A DNA stretch of 64,000 nucleotides from Sphingomonas kyeonggiensis (lineage in GTDB: Bacteria; Pseudomonadota; Alphaproteobacteria; Sphingomonadales; Sphingomonadaceae), in the NCBI RefSeq assembly GCF_014204495.1, contig NZ_JACHLN010000002.1, positions 434,001 through 498,000 on the forward strand, given 5' to 3'. Shown in pieces: positions 52,434 through 60,864 of this stretch. Position 1 is the stretch's first letter, and the number at the start of each line of letters is the position of its first letter. Both the position numbers and the translations under genes were made by a program. The notes under the pieces were generated by a model. The model searched no databases and had not been told where the DNA came from. It saw only the letters and a program-made list of their open reading frames with translations.

Positions 52434-52949
52434 TTACCGCCCGGTGATCCGCGAGATTTCCTTCGCGACCATGTCCTCGACCAGGCGCGGCAGATTGGCG
52501 TCCAGCCAGTCGCGCAGCATCGGCTTGAGCATTTCGCGGACCATGCCCTCGAGCGTGTCCGAACCGGTCACCTCGGGCTTCACCACCATCCGGGAAAGCG
52601 CCTCGAGCGGGCCGCGAGTCGCCTGGACGGCGCTCTCCGACACGATCGGATCGGCGGGCTGCTCTGCCGGTGCCGCGGCTGCGGGCGCGGCCGCCTTCTT
52701 GGCGGGAGCTTCGGGCTGCGTAGGGGAACCCATCGACATCGGCGTCGGCGTCTCCAGTCTGTCTTCTTCGACCGGTTGGCTCAGCTCAAGTATCTCGTCA
52801 ACCGTGGCGGACTTGTCCGCCACCGTCGTCGTCGCGCGACCGGCACGACGCGTACGCGTCGCGATGGCAGCATCGCCTTCCTCGGCGATGATGCGCTTGA
52901 TGGAGGAAAGAATCTCCTCCATCGACGGTTCGCTACTGATGTCCCCCAT
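52434..52949 (-). CDS. popZ: Cell-pole organising protein PopZ (DUF2497)
   Basis: A 171-residue protein. EPSMEEILSSIKRIIAEE at the N terminus is the partner-binding helix, a proline- and alanine-rich acidic linker follows, and LKPMLRDWLDANLPRLVEDM at the C terminus is the oligomerisation module. PopZ forms a polar matrix that holds the chromosome origin through ParB and recruits cell-cycle proteins in Caulobacter. Position after tolC and near valS is a conserved alphaproteobacterial arrangement. The ATG at 52949 is chosen over a TTG at 52952. Confidence 0.9.
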   Translation of the reverse strand: MGDISSEPSMEEILSSIKRIIAEEGDAAIATRTRRAGRATTTVADKSATVDEILELSQPVEEDRLETPTPMSMGSPTQPEAPAKKAAAPAAAAPAEQPADPIVSESAVQATRGPLEALSRMVVKPEVTGSDTLEGMVREMLKPMLRDWLDANLPRLVEDMVAKEISRITGR

Positions 52950-52985
52950 CAACCGGCTACTCCTGCAAGCCCCGGGGTGGGGTAA

Positions 52986-54590
52986 TCACGGCTTTTTACG
53001 GTTAATGTCAACAGGCCGCGTGGTGTCGCTGCGCTGGAGCACCGGGTCGAGCGACGTGCCGCTGACGTCCGGCGTCTGCACCGGCGTCTGGTTGGTGCGG
53101 GTGCCCACCGTCTGCGGCTCGGGATCGTCGTTGCGGTCCGACCAGCGATTCTTCACGCGCTTGTAGTTGATCTCGGGGTCGTAGAGCGGCCCGCCATCAA
53201 GGTTAAGGTCGCGTGCCTCGGCCCGGCCCATCGCCGCCAGCAGCTGGAAGCCGGCGACATAGGCGTCGCGCTCCGCCGTGACATAATTGACCTGGCTGTT
53301 GAGCAGTTCCTGCTCCGCGTTCAGGATGTCGAGGATCGTGCGGGTGCCGACGCTGTTCTCGGCGCGGACGCCCTCGAGGCTGAGCTTGTTGGCATCGACC
53401 GCGATGCGGGTCGATTCGATCACCCGCAGCGAGGACTGGTAGTTGGCATAGGCCGAGCGGACCTGGGCGATCACGCCGCGCTCGGTGAGCGTGACGGTCT
53501 CCATCGCCGCGGCGCGACGCGCCTGGGCCTGGCGGACCTGCGCGGCCGGGCGACCGCCCTGGAAGATCGGCAGCGTCACCTGGGCGCCGACGCTGTTCGC
53601 GATGCCGTTGGCGTTGATGCCGTTCGCGGCGTGCAGCTGGTCGCTCAGCGAGCCGAGATAATTATAATAGTTGCTGCTCGCGGTCAGCGCGACCTGGGGC
53701 GAGCGCGTCGCCCTGGCGGCACGCACGTCGAACGCGGTGGCATCGCGCTGCTTCTGCGCCGCCTCAAGATCCGGATTGCTCGCGATCGCTGCCTGTTCGG
53801 CGTCCTGCACGTCGCCCGGCAGGTTCGGCAGTGCCGGCGGCTGGGCGAGCACGCCCGGAGGCGCGCCGATGATGCGGATATAATTTTCGCGCGAACCGAT
53901 CAGCCCGGCTTCGGCGGTGCGCAGCTGGCTCTGGGCAAGCGCGAGGCGCGCTTCCGACTGGGCGACGTCGGTGCGGGTCAGGTCGCCGACCTCGAACCGG
54001 TCGCGAGTCGCCTGAAGGTTGACCTCCAGCACATGGACGTTCTGCTGGTTGAGGCGAACGATCGCCTCGAAGCGCAGCACGTCGACATAGGACGTCACCG
54101 CATCGGTGAAGAGCTGGGCTTCCGAACCGCGCAGGCTGGCCTGGCCGGCATCGACGCGGGTTTCGGCCGCGCGCACCGAATTGCGCACAGCGCCGCCCGA
54201 ATAGACCGGCACCGAGACGCTGAGGCCGGCGCGGCCCTGGCGAGTCGGCCCGGCGAACGGACCGGACAGCGCGTCGCTGTCATAGATGCTGTCGGTGACC
54301 GACGCGGTGCCGTTCAGGCCCGGACGGCCCGCGGCTCGTGCGATCGGGACATTCTCGTCGTTCGCGCGCTGGGTGGCGCGGTCCGACTGGAGGCCCGGAT
54401 TGGTGTTGTACGCCTGAACCAGTGCATCGCGCAGCGTCGTCGTCGGTTGCGCGGCCTCGGCCGGAGCCGCAGTGCCGACTTCGACACGCACGGGCGTGCT
54501 GGTGCCCGAACGCGTCGTCGTGGTCTGCGCGGCGGCAGGCACGGCGATCGCAACAAGGCTGACGCCCAGGAACAGAGAGGAAATTCGCAT
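52986..54590 (-). CDS. tolC: TolC-family outer-membrane channel protein
   Basis: A 534-residue protein with a Sec signal ending VPAAA. The repeated TolC halves include TLRDALVQAYNTNPGLQSDR near the start, RFEVGDLTRTDVAQSEARLA in the middle, and NSVGTRTILDILNAEQELLN in the second half. TolC trimers join outer membrane and inner pumps for type I secretion or drug efflux. No pump or adaptor gene is next to it. Good match to the family length. It overlaps no gene but is 16 bp from the methyltransferase gene. Confidence 0.93.
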   Translation of the reverse strand: MRISSLFLGVSLVAIAVPAAAQTTTTRSGTSTPVRVEVGTAAPAEAAQPTTTLRDALVQAYNTNPGLQSDRATQRANDENVPIARAAGRPGLNGTASVTDSIYDSDALSGPFAGPTRQGRAGLSVSVPVYSGGAVRNSVRAAETRVDAGQASLRGSEAQLFTDAVTSYVDVLRFEAIVRLNQQNVHVLEVNLQATRDRFEVGDLTRTDVAQSEARLALAQSQLRTAEAGLIGSRENYIRIIGAPPGVLAQPPALPNLPGDVQDAEQAAIASNPDLEAAQKQRDATAFDVRAARATRSPQVALTASSNYYNYLGSLSDQLHAANGINANGIANSVGAQVTLPIFQGGRPAAQVRQAQARRAAAMETVTLTERGVIAQVRSAYANYQSSLRVIESTRIAVDANKLSLEGVRAENSVGTRTILDILNAEQELLNSQVNYVTAERDAYVAGFQLLAAMGRAEARDLNLDGGPLYDPEINYKRVKNRWSDRNDDPEPQTVGTRTNQTPVQTPDVSGTSLDPVLQRSDTTRPVDINRKKP

Positions 54591-54606
54591 GAGCCTCTTC
54601 TTCAGA

Positions 54607-55287
54607 TCAGAATTTAAAGGTTCGTAGGCGTTCGAAACCAGGAAGCACTGCACATTCGATGTCGGCGAAGTCGGTGAGGCCGAAGCCCCCCTCGGTCCGC
54701 TGACCGGTGGCGAGGCGGGTGACGCCCCGATCCACGATACCGGTGACCACGCGGCCATCGGGCTTGAGCTGGTCGAGCAGCGCGGCGGGAAGCTCCTCGA
54801 CCGCACCATCGACCACCAGAAGATCATACGGGCCTTCCGAGGCGTGGCCGGCGGCCAGCGGACCTTCGATCGGCTCGACATTGGCATAGCCGGCCAGCGC
54901 GGTGCGGGCGAGCGCGGCCAGGGCCGGCTCCTCCTCGACCGCGACCACCGACGTAGCGAGATCGGCGAGCAGCGCGGCGGCATAGCCACCGGCGGCGGCG
55001 ATCAGCAGTACCTTGTCGGTCGGGCGGACATTCGCGACCGTCAGCAGCCGGCCCGTCGCCAGCGGCAGGTTCTGGCTGCGACCGCCCGGCAGCGGCAGCA
55101 GCGTGTCGCGATAGGCGATCGCGCGATTCTCTTCCGGCAGGAAGTCCTCGCGCGGAACGCGTGCCATCACCTCGACCACGCGAACATCATTGACCGCGTT
55201 GGTGCGCAGCTGGCTGGCGACCATCGCGTGGCGCATCACTTCGAAGCGGTTCGCCTCGGCAGGCGCGGTATCGACCGAAAGAGCCAT
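54607..55287 (-). CDS. Protein-L-isoaspartate O-methyltransferase-like protein
   Basis: A 226-residue SAM-dependent methyltransferase. FEVMRHAMVASQLRTNAVND and VMARVPREDFLPEENRAIAY match Pcm. The SAM loop reads LLIAAAGGYAAALLA, where Pcm usually has GTGSGY, so a glycine is changed. Pcm repairs isoaspartates, but this upstream-of-tolC subgroup may not. The start at 55287 gives 5-bp spacing to GGAG. The gene order pcm-like/tolC/popZ is conserved in alphaproteobacteria. Confidence 0.85.
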   Translation of the reverse strand: MALSVDTAPAEANRFEVMRHAMVASQLRTNAVNDVRVVEVMARVPREDFLPEENRAIAYRDTLLPLPGGRSQNLPLATGRLLTVANVRPTDKVLLIAAAGGYAAALLADLATSVVAVEEEPALAALARTALAGYANVEPIEGPLAAGHASEGPYDLLVVDGAVEELPAALLDQLKPDGRVVTGIVDRGVTRLATGQRTEGGFGLTDFADIECAVLPGFERLRTFKF

Positions 55288-55409
55288 CATCACTCCGGAT
55301 ATCTGGCACAACCGTATTAGTTGTGCAATACACTGTTTCTGTAGGCGGCTTGTATCCCCTTCATATGGCTTCGCCAAGCAATGCGCGCAGCTATTTTTGC
55401 ACTGCAATG

Positions 55410-55439
55410 TTGACAGGACCGCAAGCACCTGCGCATTGC
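55410..55439 (+). promoter_or_regulatory. Probable tRNA-Cys promoter
   Basis: TTGACA at 55410-55415 is a perfect -35 block. CATTGC at 55434-55439 is a weak -10 block after 18 bp. Transcription would begin about 8 bp before the tRNA-Cys 5' end. Confidence 0.4.
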
Positions 55440-55454
55440 CGCCCCTCGCTCCGA

Positions 55455-55528
55455 GGCCCGATGGCGGAGTGGTGACGCAGAGGACTGCAAATCCTTGCAC
55501 GCCGGTTCGATTCCGGCTCGGGCCTCCA
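55455..55528 (+). tRNA. tRNA-Cys (anticodon GCA)
   Basis: A full 74-nt cloverleaf. The acceptor stem pairs GGCCCGA with TCGGGCC, the anticodon stem encloses CTGCAAA with anticodon GCA, and the T arm is GCCGG-TTCGATT-CCGGC. The discriminator T and CCA are encoded. It lies 785 bp upstream of cysS, whose product charges it, on the same strand. Confidence 0.96.
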
Positions 55529-55690
55529 CTCCATTTCTCCACCATGACGCGTCACCTTGCTGGCCGTGCCGGTGTGGCTTTCCTGCAACTCATCTACGGA
55601 TTCGCACGGCCCGTCGGCTGCGTACCGACCCGCACGCGGAACAAATCACGATTCCGTGCCGTTGACCTCCCGATTATCGGGAGACGAGGC

Positions 55691-55909
55691 ATGTACGATT
55701 TCGGCATCCGACACGCTCTTACCGGCTATCGTGTCGCGTATCGTCCGCAGCAGCAGAATTATTGTCCGGGCTGCGGGGGGTCTCATTGGGTCATCGGCCG
55801 GTTGACCGCTGAATGCGCGTTCTGCGCGACGGCATTGCCGCTGATGGCGGGGGGCAGTTCCGGCAATGGTGTCATCCGTCGGCAGGGCGAGGCGGCGCTG
55901 GCTGCCTGA
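55691..55909 (+). CDS. Small zinc-ribbon protein
   Basis: A 72-residue protein. NYCPGCGGSHWVIGRLTAEC and AFCATALPLM contain paired cysteines spaced like a zinc ribbon. Very similar small proteins occur throughout sphingomonads and have no known role. GACGAGG lies just before the ATG at 55691. It lies between tRNA-Cys and a small hypothetical gene on the same strand. Confidence 0.75.
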   Translation: MYDFGIRHALTGYRVAYRPQQQNYCPGCGGSHWVIGRLTAECAFCATALPLMAGGSSGNGVIRRQGEAALAA

Positions 55910-55965
55910 ACCTCCCGCCTGCTCATGCGTTTCCGCGGGTCTGAACTCCGCGAACAGGAACGCTT

Positions 55966-56274
55966 ATGACCGATGTTTCCGTTACCTCGCCCGTCGAGCG
56001 GATCGCGCGCGTGATCGCCGCCGAGATGCTGAGCCCCAATGGCGAGGCGTTCGAGGAGCCGGCGGAGCCGGTCGGGCTCATGGTCGAGCGGATCTGGCCG
56101 GTCGAGGTCGAGCGGGCGATGGCGATCCTGCGCACCCTGCGCGAGCCGACTCGCGAGATGGTCGAGGCCGGGCGCGAAGCGGGAGATGATCCGGCGCTGA
56201 TCTGGAACGCGATGGTCCGCGCCGCGCTGGAACAAGCGGTGGAGACGGTGGATACGGTGGCCGAACCCGCCTGA
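55966..56274 (+). CDS. Small acidic protein of unknown function
   Basis: A 102-residue acidic, helical protein. It contains SPVERIARVIAAEMLSPNGE near the start and VERAMAILRTLREPTREMVE in the middle. It resembles small sphingomonad proteins of unknown role and has no signal peptide. It is 38 bp before cysS on the same strand. Confidence 0.65.
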   Translation: MTDVSVTSPVERIARVIAAEMLSPNGEAFEEPAEPVGLMVERIWPVEVERAMAILRTLREPTREMVEAGREAGDDPALIWNAMVRAALEQAVETVDTVAEPA

Positions 56275-56312
56275 GGCTTGCAGCCGGGGCGCGAGCCGCT
56301 AATGCCTCCGGA

Positions 56313-57743
56313 ATGACCGGCGCCCAGCTCACGCTTTACAACTCGCTCACCCGCAGTTTGGAATCCTTCCAGCCGCTCGACCCCGAGCAAGGCGTACGCG
56401 TCTATTCCTGCGGGCCCACGGTCTACAATTACGCCCATCTCGGCAATCTGCGCGCCTATGTCTTCACCGACACGCTCAGCCGTGTGCTGACCTGGAAGGG
56501 CTATCCCCTCACCCATGTCATCAACATCACCGATGTCGGCCACCTGACCAGCGACGCCGATGCCGGCGACGACAAGATGGAAGCTGCGGCCAAGGCCCAG
56601 GCGAAGAGCATCTGGGACATCGCCGCGCACTATACCGCGGCGTTCAAGCAGAACATCGCCGATCTCAACATCCGCCAGCCCACGCGCTGGTCGGTGGCGA
56701 CCGATCACATCGCCGAGATGATCGACTTCGCCGAGAAGATCGCGCCGGAACATTGCTACGAGCTCGAGTCGGGCCTGTATTTCGACACGACCAGCGTGCC
56801 CGATTACGGCCGTCTCGCCGGCAACCAGGACGATGCTGCCGAGGGGCGGATCGATCCGGTTGCGGGCAAGCGCCATCCGCAGGACTTCGCGATCTGGCGG
56901 AAATCGCCGGAGGGCGAGCAGCGCCAGATGGAATGGGACAGCCCCTGGGGCAAGGGCGCGCCGGGCTGGCACCTCGAATGCTCGGTGATGAGCATCAAGT
57001 ATCTCGGGGCGCCGTTCGACATCCACACCGGTGGCATTGATCACCGCGAGATCCATCACCCCAACGAGATCGCGCAAAACCAGGCGTTCTGCGGCTGCTC
57101 GGATACCGGCTCGCATTTCTGGATGCACAACAACTTCCTGGTCGACCGCCAGGGCAAGATGTCGAAGTCCAAGGGCGGCTTCACCACGCTGCAGTCGCTG
57201 ATCGACGCGGGCGTGCATCCGCTGGCCTATCGCCTGATGTGCCTTTCCGCCCAGTATCGCAGCGAGCTGGAATTCTCGGCCGAGAACCTCGCCGCCGCCC
57301 TCACCCGCCTCAAGCGGCTGGTGATGACGGTGAGCGCGCTCAAGGCGCGTGCCGAGGGCGACGGCACTGTGCCGGTCAACTGGCTGGAGCGGCTGGACGA
57401 GGCGGTGTCGGACGATCTCAACACGCCCAAGGCGCTGCCCGCACTGGACGAGATGCTCGCCGAGAAGAAGCTGTCGCCTGTCGACCGCCTCGCCGGTCTC
57501 GCCGCGTTCGACGCGGTGCTCGGCCTGCGCCTGCTTGAGCTGACCCGCGAGGAACTCCGCGTCCGCCCGGCCAATGCGACGATCAGCGCCGAGGAGATCG
57601 AGGATCGCCTGGTCGAGCGCAAGGAAGCGCGGCTGGTGAAGGACTTCCAGCGCTCGGACATGATCCGTGACGAACTGACTGCCGCTGGCGTGGAAGTGAT
57701 GGACGGCGATCCGCTCGGCTGGGACTGGAAGCCGGCGATTTAA
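56313..57743 (+). CDS. cysS: Cysteinyl-tRNA synthetase
   Basis: A 476-residue class I synthetase. YSCGPTVYNYAHLGNLRAYV has the HIGH-like HLGN and the first zinc cysteine, GWHLECSVMS the second, HPNEIAQNQAF the zinc histidine region, and [13 protein letters not shown] the KMSKS motif. The length is usual. The C-terminal anticodon-binding domain ends LTAAGVEVMDGDPLGWDW. The gene for its substrate, tRNA-Cys, is a short way upstream. Confidence 0.97.
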   Translation: MTGAQLTLYNSLTRSLESFQPLDPEQGVRVYSCGPTVYNYAHLGNLRAYVFTDTLSRVLTWKGYPLTHVINITDVGHLTSDADAGDDKMEAAAKAQAKSIWDIAAHYTAAFKQNIADLNIRQPTRWSVATDHIAEMIDFAEKIAPEHCYELESGLYFDTTSVPDYGRLAGNQDDAAEGRIDPVAGKRHPQDFAIWRKSPEGEQRQMEWDSPWGKGAPGWHLECSVMSIKYLGAPFDIHTGGIDHREIHHPNEIAQNQAFCGCSDTGSHFWMHNNFLVDRQGKMSKSKGGFTTLQSLIDAGVHPLAYRLMCLSAQYRSELEFSAENLAAALTRLKRLVMTVSALKARAEGDGTVPVNWLERLDEAVSDDLNTPKALPALDEMLAEKKLSPVDRLAGLAAFDAVLGLRLLELTREELRVRPANATISAEEIEDRLVERKEARLVKDFQRSDMIRDELTAAGVEVMDGDPLGWDWKPAI

Positions 57744-57853
57744 TCGCAGCGGGCGGGTTTCGCAGCGTCGCCGGCCGGCTTGGTCGATGCCGGCTGGGTT
57801 TCGGTCGCCATGACTGCACCGGACAGGCATCCCCCGTGTCCGGAGATGCCCCG

Positions 57854-58420
57854 ATGAAGTCCTGCCCTGTCCTTGTCACGCTGCTCGTCGTCCCTGCCCT
57901 CTTCGCCGCCGCGACGGTCTGGGCCAATGGCGACGAGCCGAAGCTCGCCGGAAACTGGTCCCAGGCCTCGACCGGACAGGAACTGGTGATCGCGCCGAAG
58001 TTCAAGCTTCAGCCGAGCATGACCCCCAATTACGGTACCAGCCTGGGCGGGACTGTCGGCACCGGGTCCTATACCAATACCACGATCGTCACCGAGGCGA
58101 CGCCGATGCGCGTCGATCGCCGCATGAGCCTGTCGATCCGCCCTGACGGTAGCTATAGCTGGCGCATTACCAAGACGCAGCCCGAGGGCGCGCGTTGCAC
58201 ACGCACCATAGAGCAGGAAAAACACGGTCGGGTTTCGATCGCGGGCGACAAGATCAGCTTCGCGACGAACAGCGGCACCGAGGCTTGGCGGAGCAGCTGC
58301 GGCAAGAGCGGCACCGGCACCGTTGCGGCCATCACCGAGACCTATCGCTATTCGCTGGCTGGCGGCGCCCTCTCGGTTCGCGGTTCCGGTGGAGTGAACT
58401 GGCAGTTCCGCCGCAATTGA
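57854..58420 (+). CDS. Secreted protein of unknown function
   Basis: A 188-residue protein with a Sec signal (VLVTLLVVPALFAAATVWA) and two cysteines that could pair. Motifs include LAGNWSQASTGQELVIAPKF and GSYSWRITKTQPEGARCTRT; the body looks beta-rich. No family is recognised. GGAG precedes the ATG at 57854. Its stop TGA overlaps the likely TTG start of the next gene. Confidence 0.72.
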   Translation: MKSCPVLVTLLVVPALFAAATVWANGDEPKLAGNWSQASTGQELVIAPKFKLQPSMTPNYGTSLGGTVGTGSYTNTTIVTEATPMRVDRRMSLSIRPDGSYSWRITKTQPEGARCTRTIEQEKHGRVSIAGDKISFATNSGTEAWRSSCGKSGTGTVAAITETYRYSLAGGALSVRGSGGVNWQFRRN

Positions 58421-58788
58421 CCCCTGGGTCGGCCCTGAAGTTGCTGGCGCCGCTCGTCCCGCCGCAGATCTACAAGAACTACAAAGTGGCGGAAGAGCGC
58501 CATCGCAAGGCCGTGCGCGGGCTCGCGCAAGCCGCATTCGCCGCCAAGCAGGCGCGCAACAAGATCGACCGCTGGATCCACTGGCACCAGCCGTTTCTCG
58601 ACATGAAGCCCGGCTATAAGCAGGCCTATGACGCGGCCTATGCGCGGCACGCCGAGGAGCAGGAGAGCATCGGGAACAAGTGTGACAATATCGCGCTCGG
58701 CGCCTGCGCCCAGCTGACCCGCGCCACCAATGAGCGGCAGAAACGCGAGCCCGACGGCATCTTCAACAGCTACGTGATCCGGCAATAG
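58417..58788 (+). CDS. Small helical protein, probably TTG-started
   Basis: A 123-residue, basic, helical protein. YKVAEERHRKAVRGLAQAAF, ARNKIDRWIHWHQPFLDM and HAEEQESIGNKCDNIALGAC are soluble helices. The likely start is a TTG at 58417 that overlaps the upstream stop (TTGA); the frame has no ATG nearby. The coding character is good, but the exact start is uncertain. No family is recognised. Confidence 0.6.
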   Translation: MTPGSALKLLAPLVPPQIYKNYKVAEERHRKAVRGLAQAAFAAKQARNKIDRWIHWHQPFLDMKPGYKQAYDAAYARHAEEQESIGNKCDNIALGACAQLTRATNERQKREPDGIFNSYVIRQ

Positions 58789-58925
58789 TCCCCATCGAGC
58801 GACCGGATTTCTTGCAGCTCCGCCCTTGCATCCCTCCGCCTGCTTTCGCCAGATATGGGCCTGAGCAACAGGAGCAAGGTGATGCGGAAACGGCAGCTCG
58901 ATCCGGCAAGCGTAGGATTCGCCCG

Positions 58926-59861
58926 ATGAAGGCCGTCCTGCCCGCATTGGCCCGGCCGCTCGTCGAACCGCATCTGCCGGCGGGCCTCGATATCGTCTGG
59001 TTCGCCACTCCCGAGGAAGCGCGCGTCGCGGTCGCCGACGCCGATATCGCCTGGCTCGATCACAACAATCCGCAGGTCTGGGCGGAGAATGTAGCCGCGG
59101 CGACGCGGCTCCAATGGCTGTCGACCATCTATGCCGGGCTCGACGTGCTCGATACCGGGCTGCTGCGCGAACGCGGCACCCGGGTGACCAACGGCAGCGG
59201 GGTCAATGCGCATACCGTCGCCGAATATGCGGTGATGGGTGCGCTGGTCGCCGCCAAGCGCTTCGACCAGGTCGTCCGCGCCGCTGATCGCCAGGAATGG
59301 CCCACCGACGCGCCCGGCAAGCTCGAGCTGTTCGAGAGCAAGGCGCTGGTGATCGGCTATGGCACGATCGGCAGGCTGATCGGCGCGCGACTGCAGGGCT
59401 TCGGTGTCGAAGTGACCGGCGTCACCCGTTCAGGCGCCGAAGGCACCGTGGGCCCGGATGCGTGGCGCGCGCTGCTGCCCGAGACCGACTGGGTGTTCCT
59501 CGCCGCTCCATCCACCGATGCCAGCCGTGCGATGATCGGCGCCGAGGAGCTGGCGGCGATGAAGCCGAGCGCCTGGATCATCAATGTCGGCCGTGGCGAG
59601 CTGATCGACCAGGACGCGCTGATCGAGGCCTGCACCAAGCGGCGCATCGCCGGCGCCTTTCTCGACACCGTCACGCCCGAGCCATTGCCGCCCGAGCATC
59701 CGCTATGGACCACGCCCAACGTCATCCACTCGATGCACCTGTCGGGCCGCAGCCAGACACGCATGTTCCTCCGCGCCGCGGCCCTGTTCGTCGAGAACAT
59801 CAACGCGTTCGTCGAGGGGCGCCCGCTGAAGAACGAAGTGGACCTCGTGGCGGGCTATTAG
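58926..59861 (+). CDS. D-2-hydroxyacid dehydrogenase family protein
   Basis: A 311-residue NAD(P)-dependent oxidoreductase. ALVIGYGTIGRLIGARL near residue 140 is the nucleotide-binding loop, NVGRGELIDQDALIEA gives the conserved Arg, LPPEHPLW the Glu and SMHLSGR the His of the catalytic triad. The likely substrate is a small 2-hydroxy or 2-keto acid. The ATG at 58926 is the natural start. Confidence 0.9.
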   Translation: MKAVLPALARPLVEPHLPAGLDIVWFATPEEARVAVADADIAWLDHNNPQVWAENVAAATRLQWLSTIYAGLDVLDTGLLRERGTRVTNGSGVNAHTVAEYAVMGALVAAKRFDQVVRAADRQEWPTDAPGKLELFESKALVIGYGTIGRLIGARLQGFGVEVTGVTRSGAEGTVGPDAWRALLPETDWVFLAAPSTDASRAMIGAEELAAMKPSAWIINVGRGELIDQDALIEACTKRRIAGAFLDTVTPEPLPPEHPLWTTPNVIHSMHLSGRSQTRMFLRAAALFVENINAFVEGRPLKNEVDLVAGY

Positions 59862-59882
59862 ACCGGAGACGTGGCCCCACTT

Positions 59883-59983
59883 GTTCCCCGGCGAAGGCCG
59901 GGGCCCAGTTTCGGCGCAGCTCGATAGGACGGGCCAACCTCTCCAACGACATTGCGGCTGGGCCCCGGCCTTCGCCGGGGAAC
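59883..59983. repeat. Palindromic intergenic repeat, subfamily 2, long centre
   Basis: GTTCCCCGGCGAAGGCCGGG and its complement pair over more than 20 bp around a centre of about 48 bp, the longest centre in the window. It lies between the dehydrogenase gene and the ArsR gene. Confidence 0.82.
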
Positions 59984-60052
59984 AGGATGGGTTGAACGCG
60001 GCATGCGCAATTGCCGCTTGCCGCAGTGGCACATCGCATATTACTTAGCTCC

Positions 60053-60379
60053 ATGCCTAACCAAATCGACGCTGCCTTCGCTGCGCTTGCCGATCCCACC
60101 CGCCGGGCGGTGGTCGAGCGGCTGGGCGATGGCCCGGCCAGCGTCAGCGATCTCGCATCGGGCTTCACCATGGCGATGCCGAGCTTCCTCCAGCATGTTC
60201 GTGTGCTCGAGGGCGCGGGTCTGGTGCGTACCGAGAAGCAAGGCCGCGTCCGCACCTGCACGCTCGAGCCGCTCGCCCTGGCGGCGGTCGAGCAATGGAT
60301 CATCGAGCGCCGCCGCGCGACCGAGGCGCGCTACGATCGCCTCGCCAAATTCCTCGACGCCGAGGACCAGGAGAATTGA
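60053..60379 (+). CDS. ArsR-family transcriptional regulator
   Basis: A 108-residue winged-helix regulator. AALADPTRRAVVERLGDGPA begins the DNA-binding domain, FLQHVRVLEGAGLVRTEKQG is the recognition helix and wing, and EQWIIERRRATEARYDRLAK is the dimer helix. No metal-binding CxC is seen, as is usual for the subtype paired with SRPBCC proteins. It is 2 bp upstream of an SRPBCC gene. Confidence 0.92.
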   Translation: MPNQIDAAFAALADPTRRAVVERLGDGPASVSDLASGFTMAMPSFLQHVRVLEGAGLVRTEKQGRVRTCTLEPLALAAVEQWIIERRRATEARYDRLAKFLDAEDQEN

Positions 60380-60381
60380 GC

Positions 60382-60837
60382 ATGGCCGAAGCCGTCCACG
60401 ACAAGTTCGTCATCGAGCGCCGCTTCAAGCAGTCCCCGGCCCGGGTCTTCGCTGCCTTCGCCAGCGAGGAAGGCAAGGCGCGCTGGTTCTCGGGCCCGAA
60501 CGAACTCTGGGACATGGTCGATCGCCATTTCGACTTCCGGGTCGGCGGCACCGAGCATCTGGAGGGCCAGTGGAAGAGCGGCACGGTCACCCGCTTCGAC
60601 GCCTCCTATCACGACATCGTGCCCGACAGCCGGATCGTCTATGCCTATCGCATGAAGCTCAACGGCAAGCCGATCTCGGTGAGCCTCTGTTCGATCGAGC
60701 TTCAGCCCGACGGCGCCGGCACGCGCCTGCTCCATACCGAGCACGGCATCTATCTCGACGGCTATGAGGATAATGGCTCCCGCTTCCACGGGATCAGCCT
60801 GCAGTACGACAAGCTGGGCGAGACGCTGCCCGACTGA
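60382..60837 (+). CDS. SRPBCC (AHSA1-like) domain protein
   Basis: A 151-residue single-domain protein. FVIERRFKQSPARVFAAFAS begins the helix-grip fold and FDFRVGGTEHLEGQWKSG is the central strand region typical of AHSA1-like proteins. These have a hydrophobic pocket and bind unknown ligands. It is co-transcribed with the ArsR gene, which probably represses both until a ligand appears. Confidence 0.9.
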   Translation: MAEAVHDKFVIERRFKQSPARVFAAFASEEGKARWFSGPNELWDMVDRHFDFRVGGTEHLEGQWKSGTVTRFDASYHDIVPDSRIVYAYRMKLNGKPISVSLCSIELQPDGAGTRLLHTEHGIYLDGYEDNGSRFHGISLQYDKLGETLPD

Positions 60838-60864
60838 GCCGGGCATGCCCCGCCCTCCCCGCGA

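Noticed and set aside
57740..57811. Minus-strand 23-codon frame (MATETQPASTKPAGD and onward) overlapping the cysS stop
   Set aside because: No Shine-Dalgarno sequence and no hydrophobic or other feature; not enough to call a gene.
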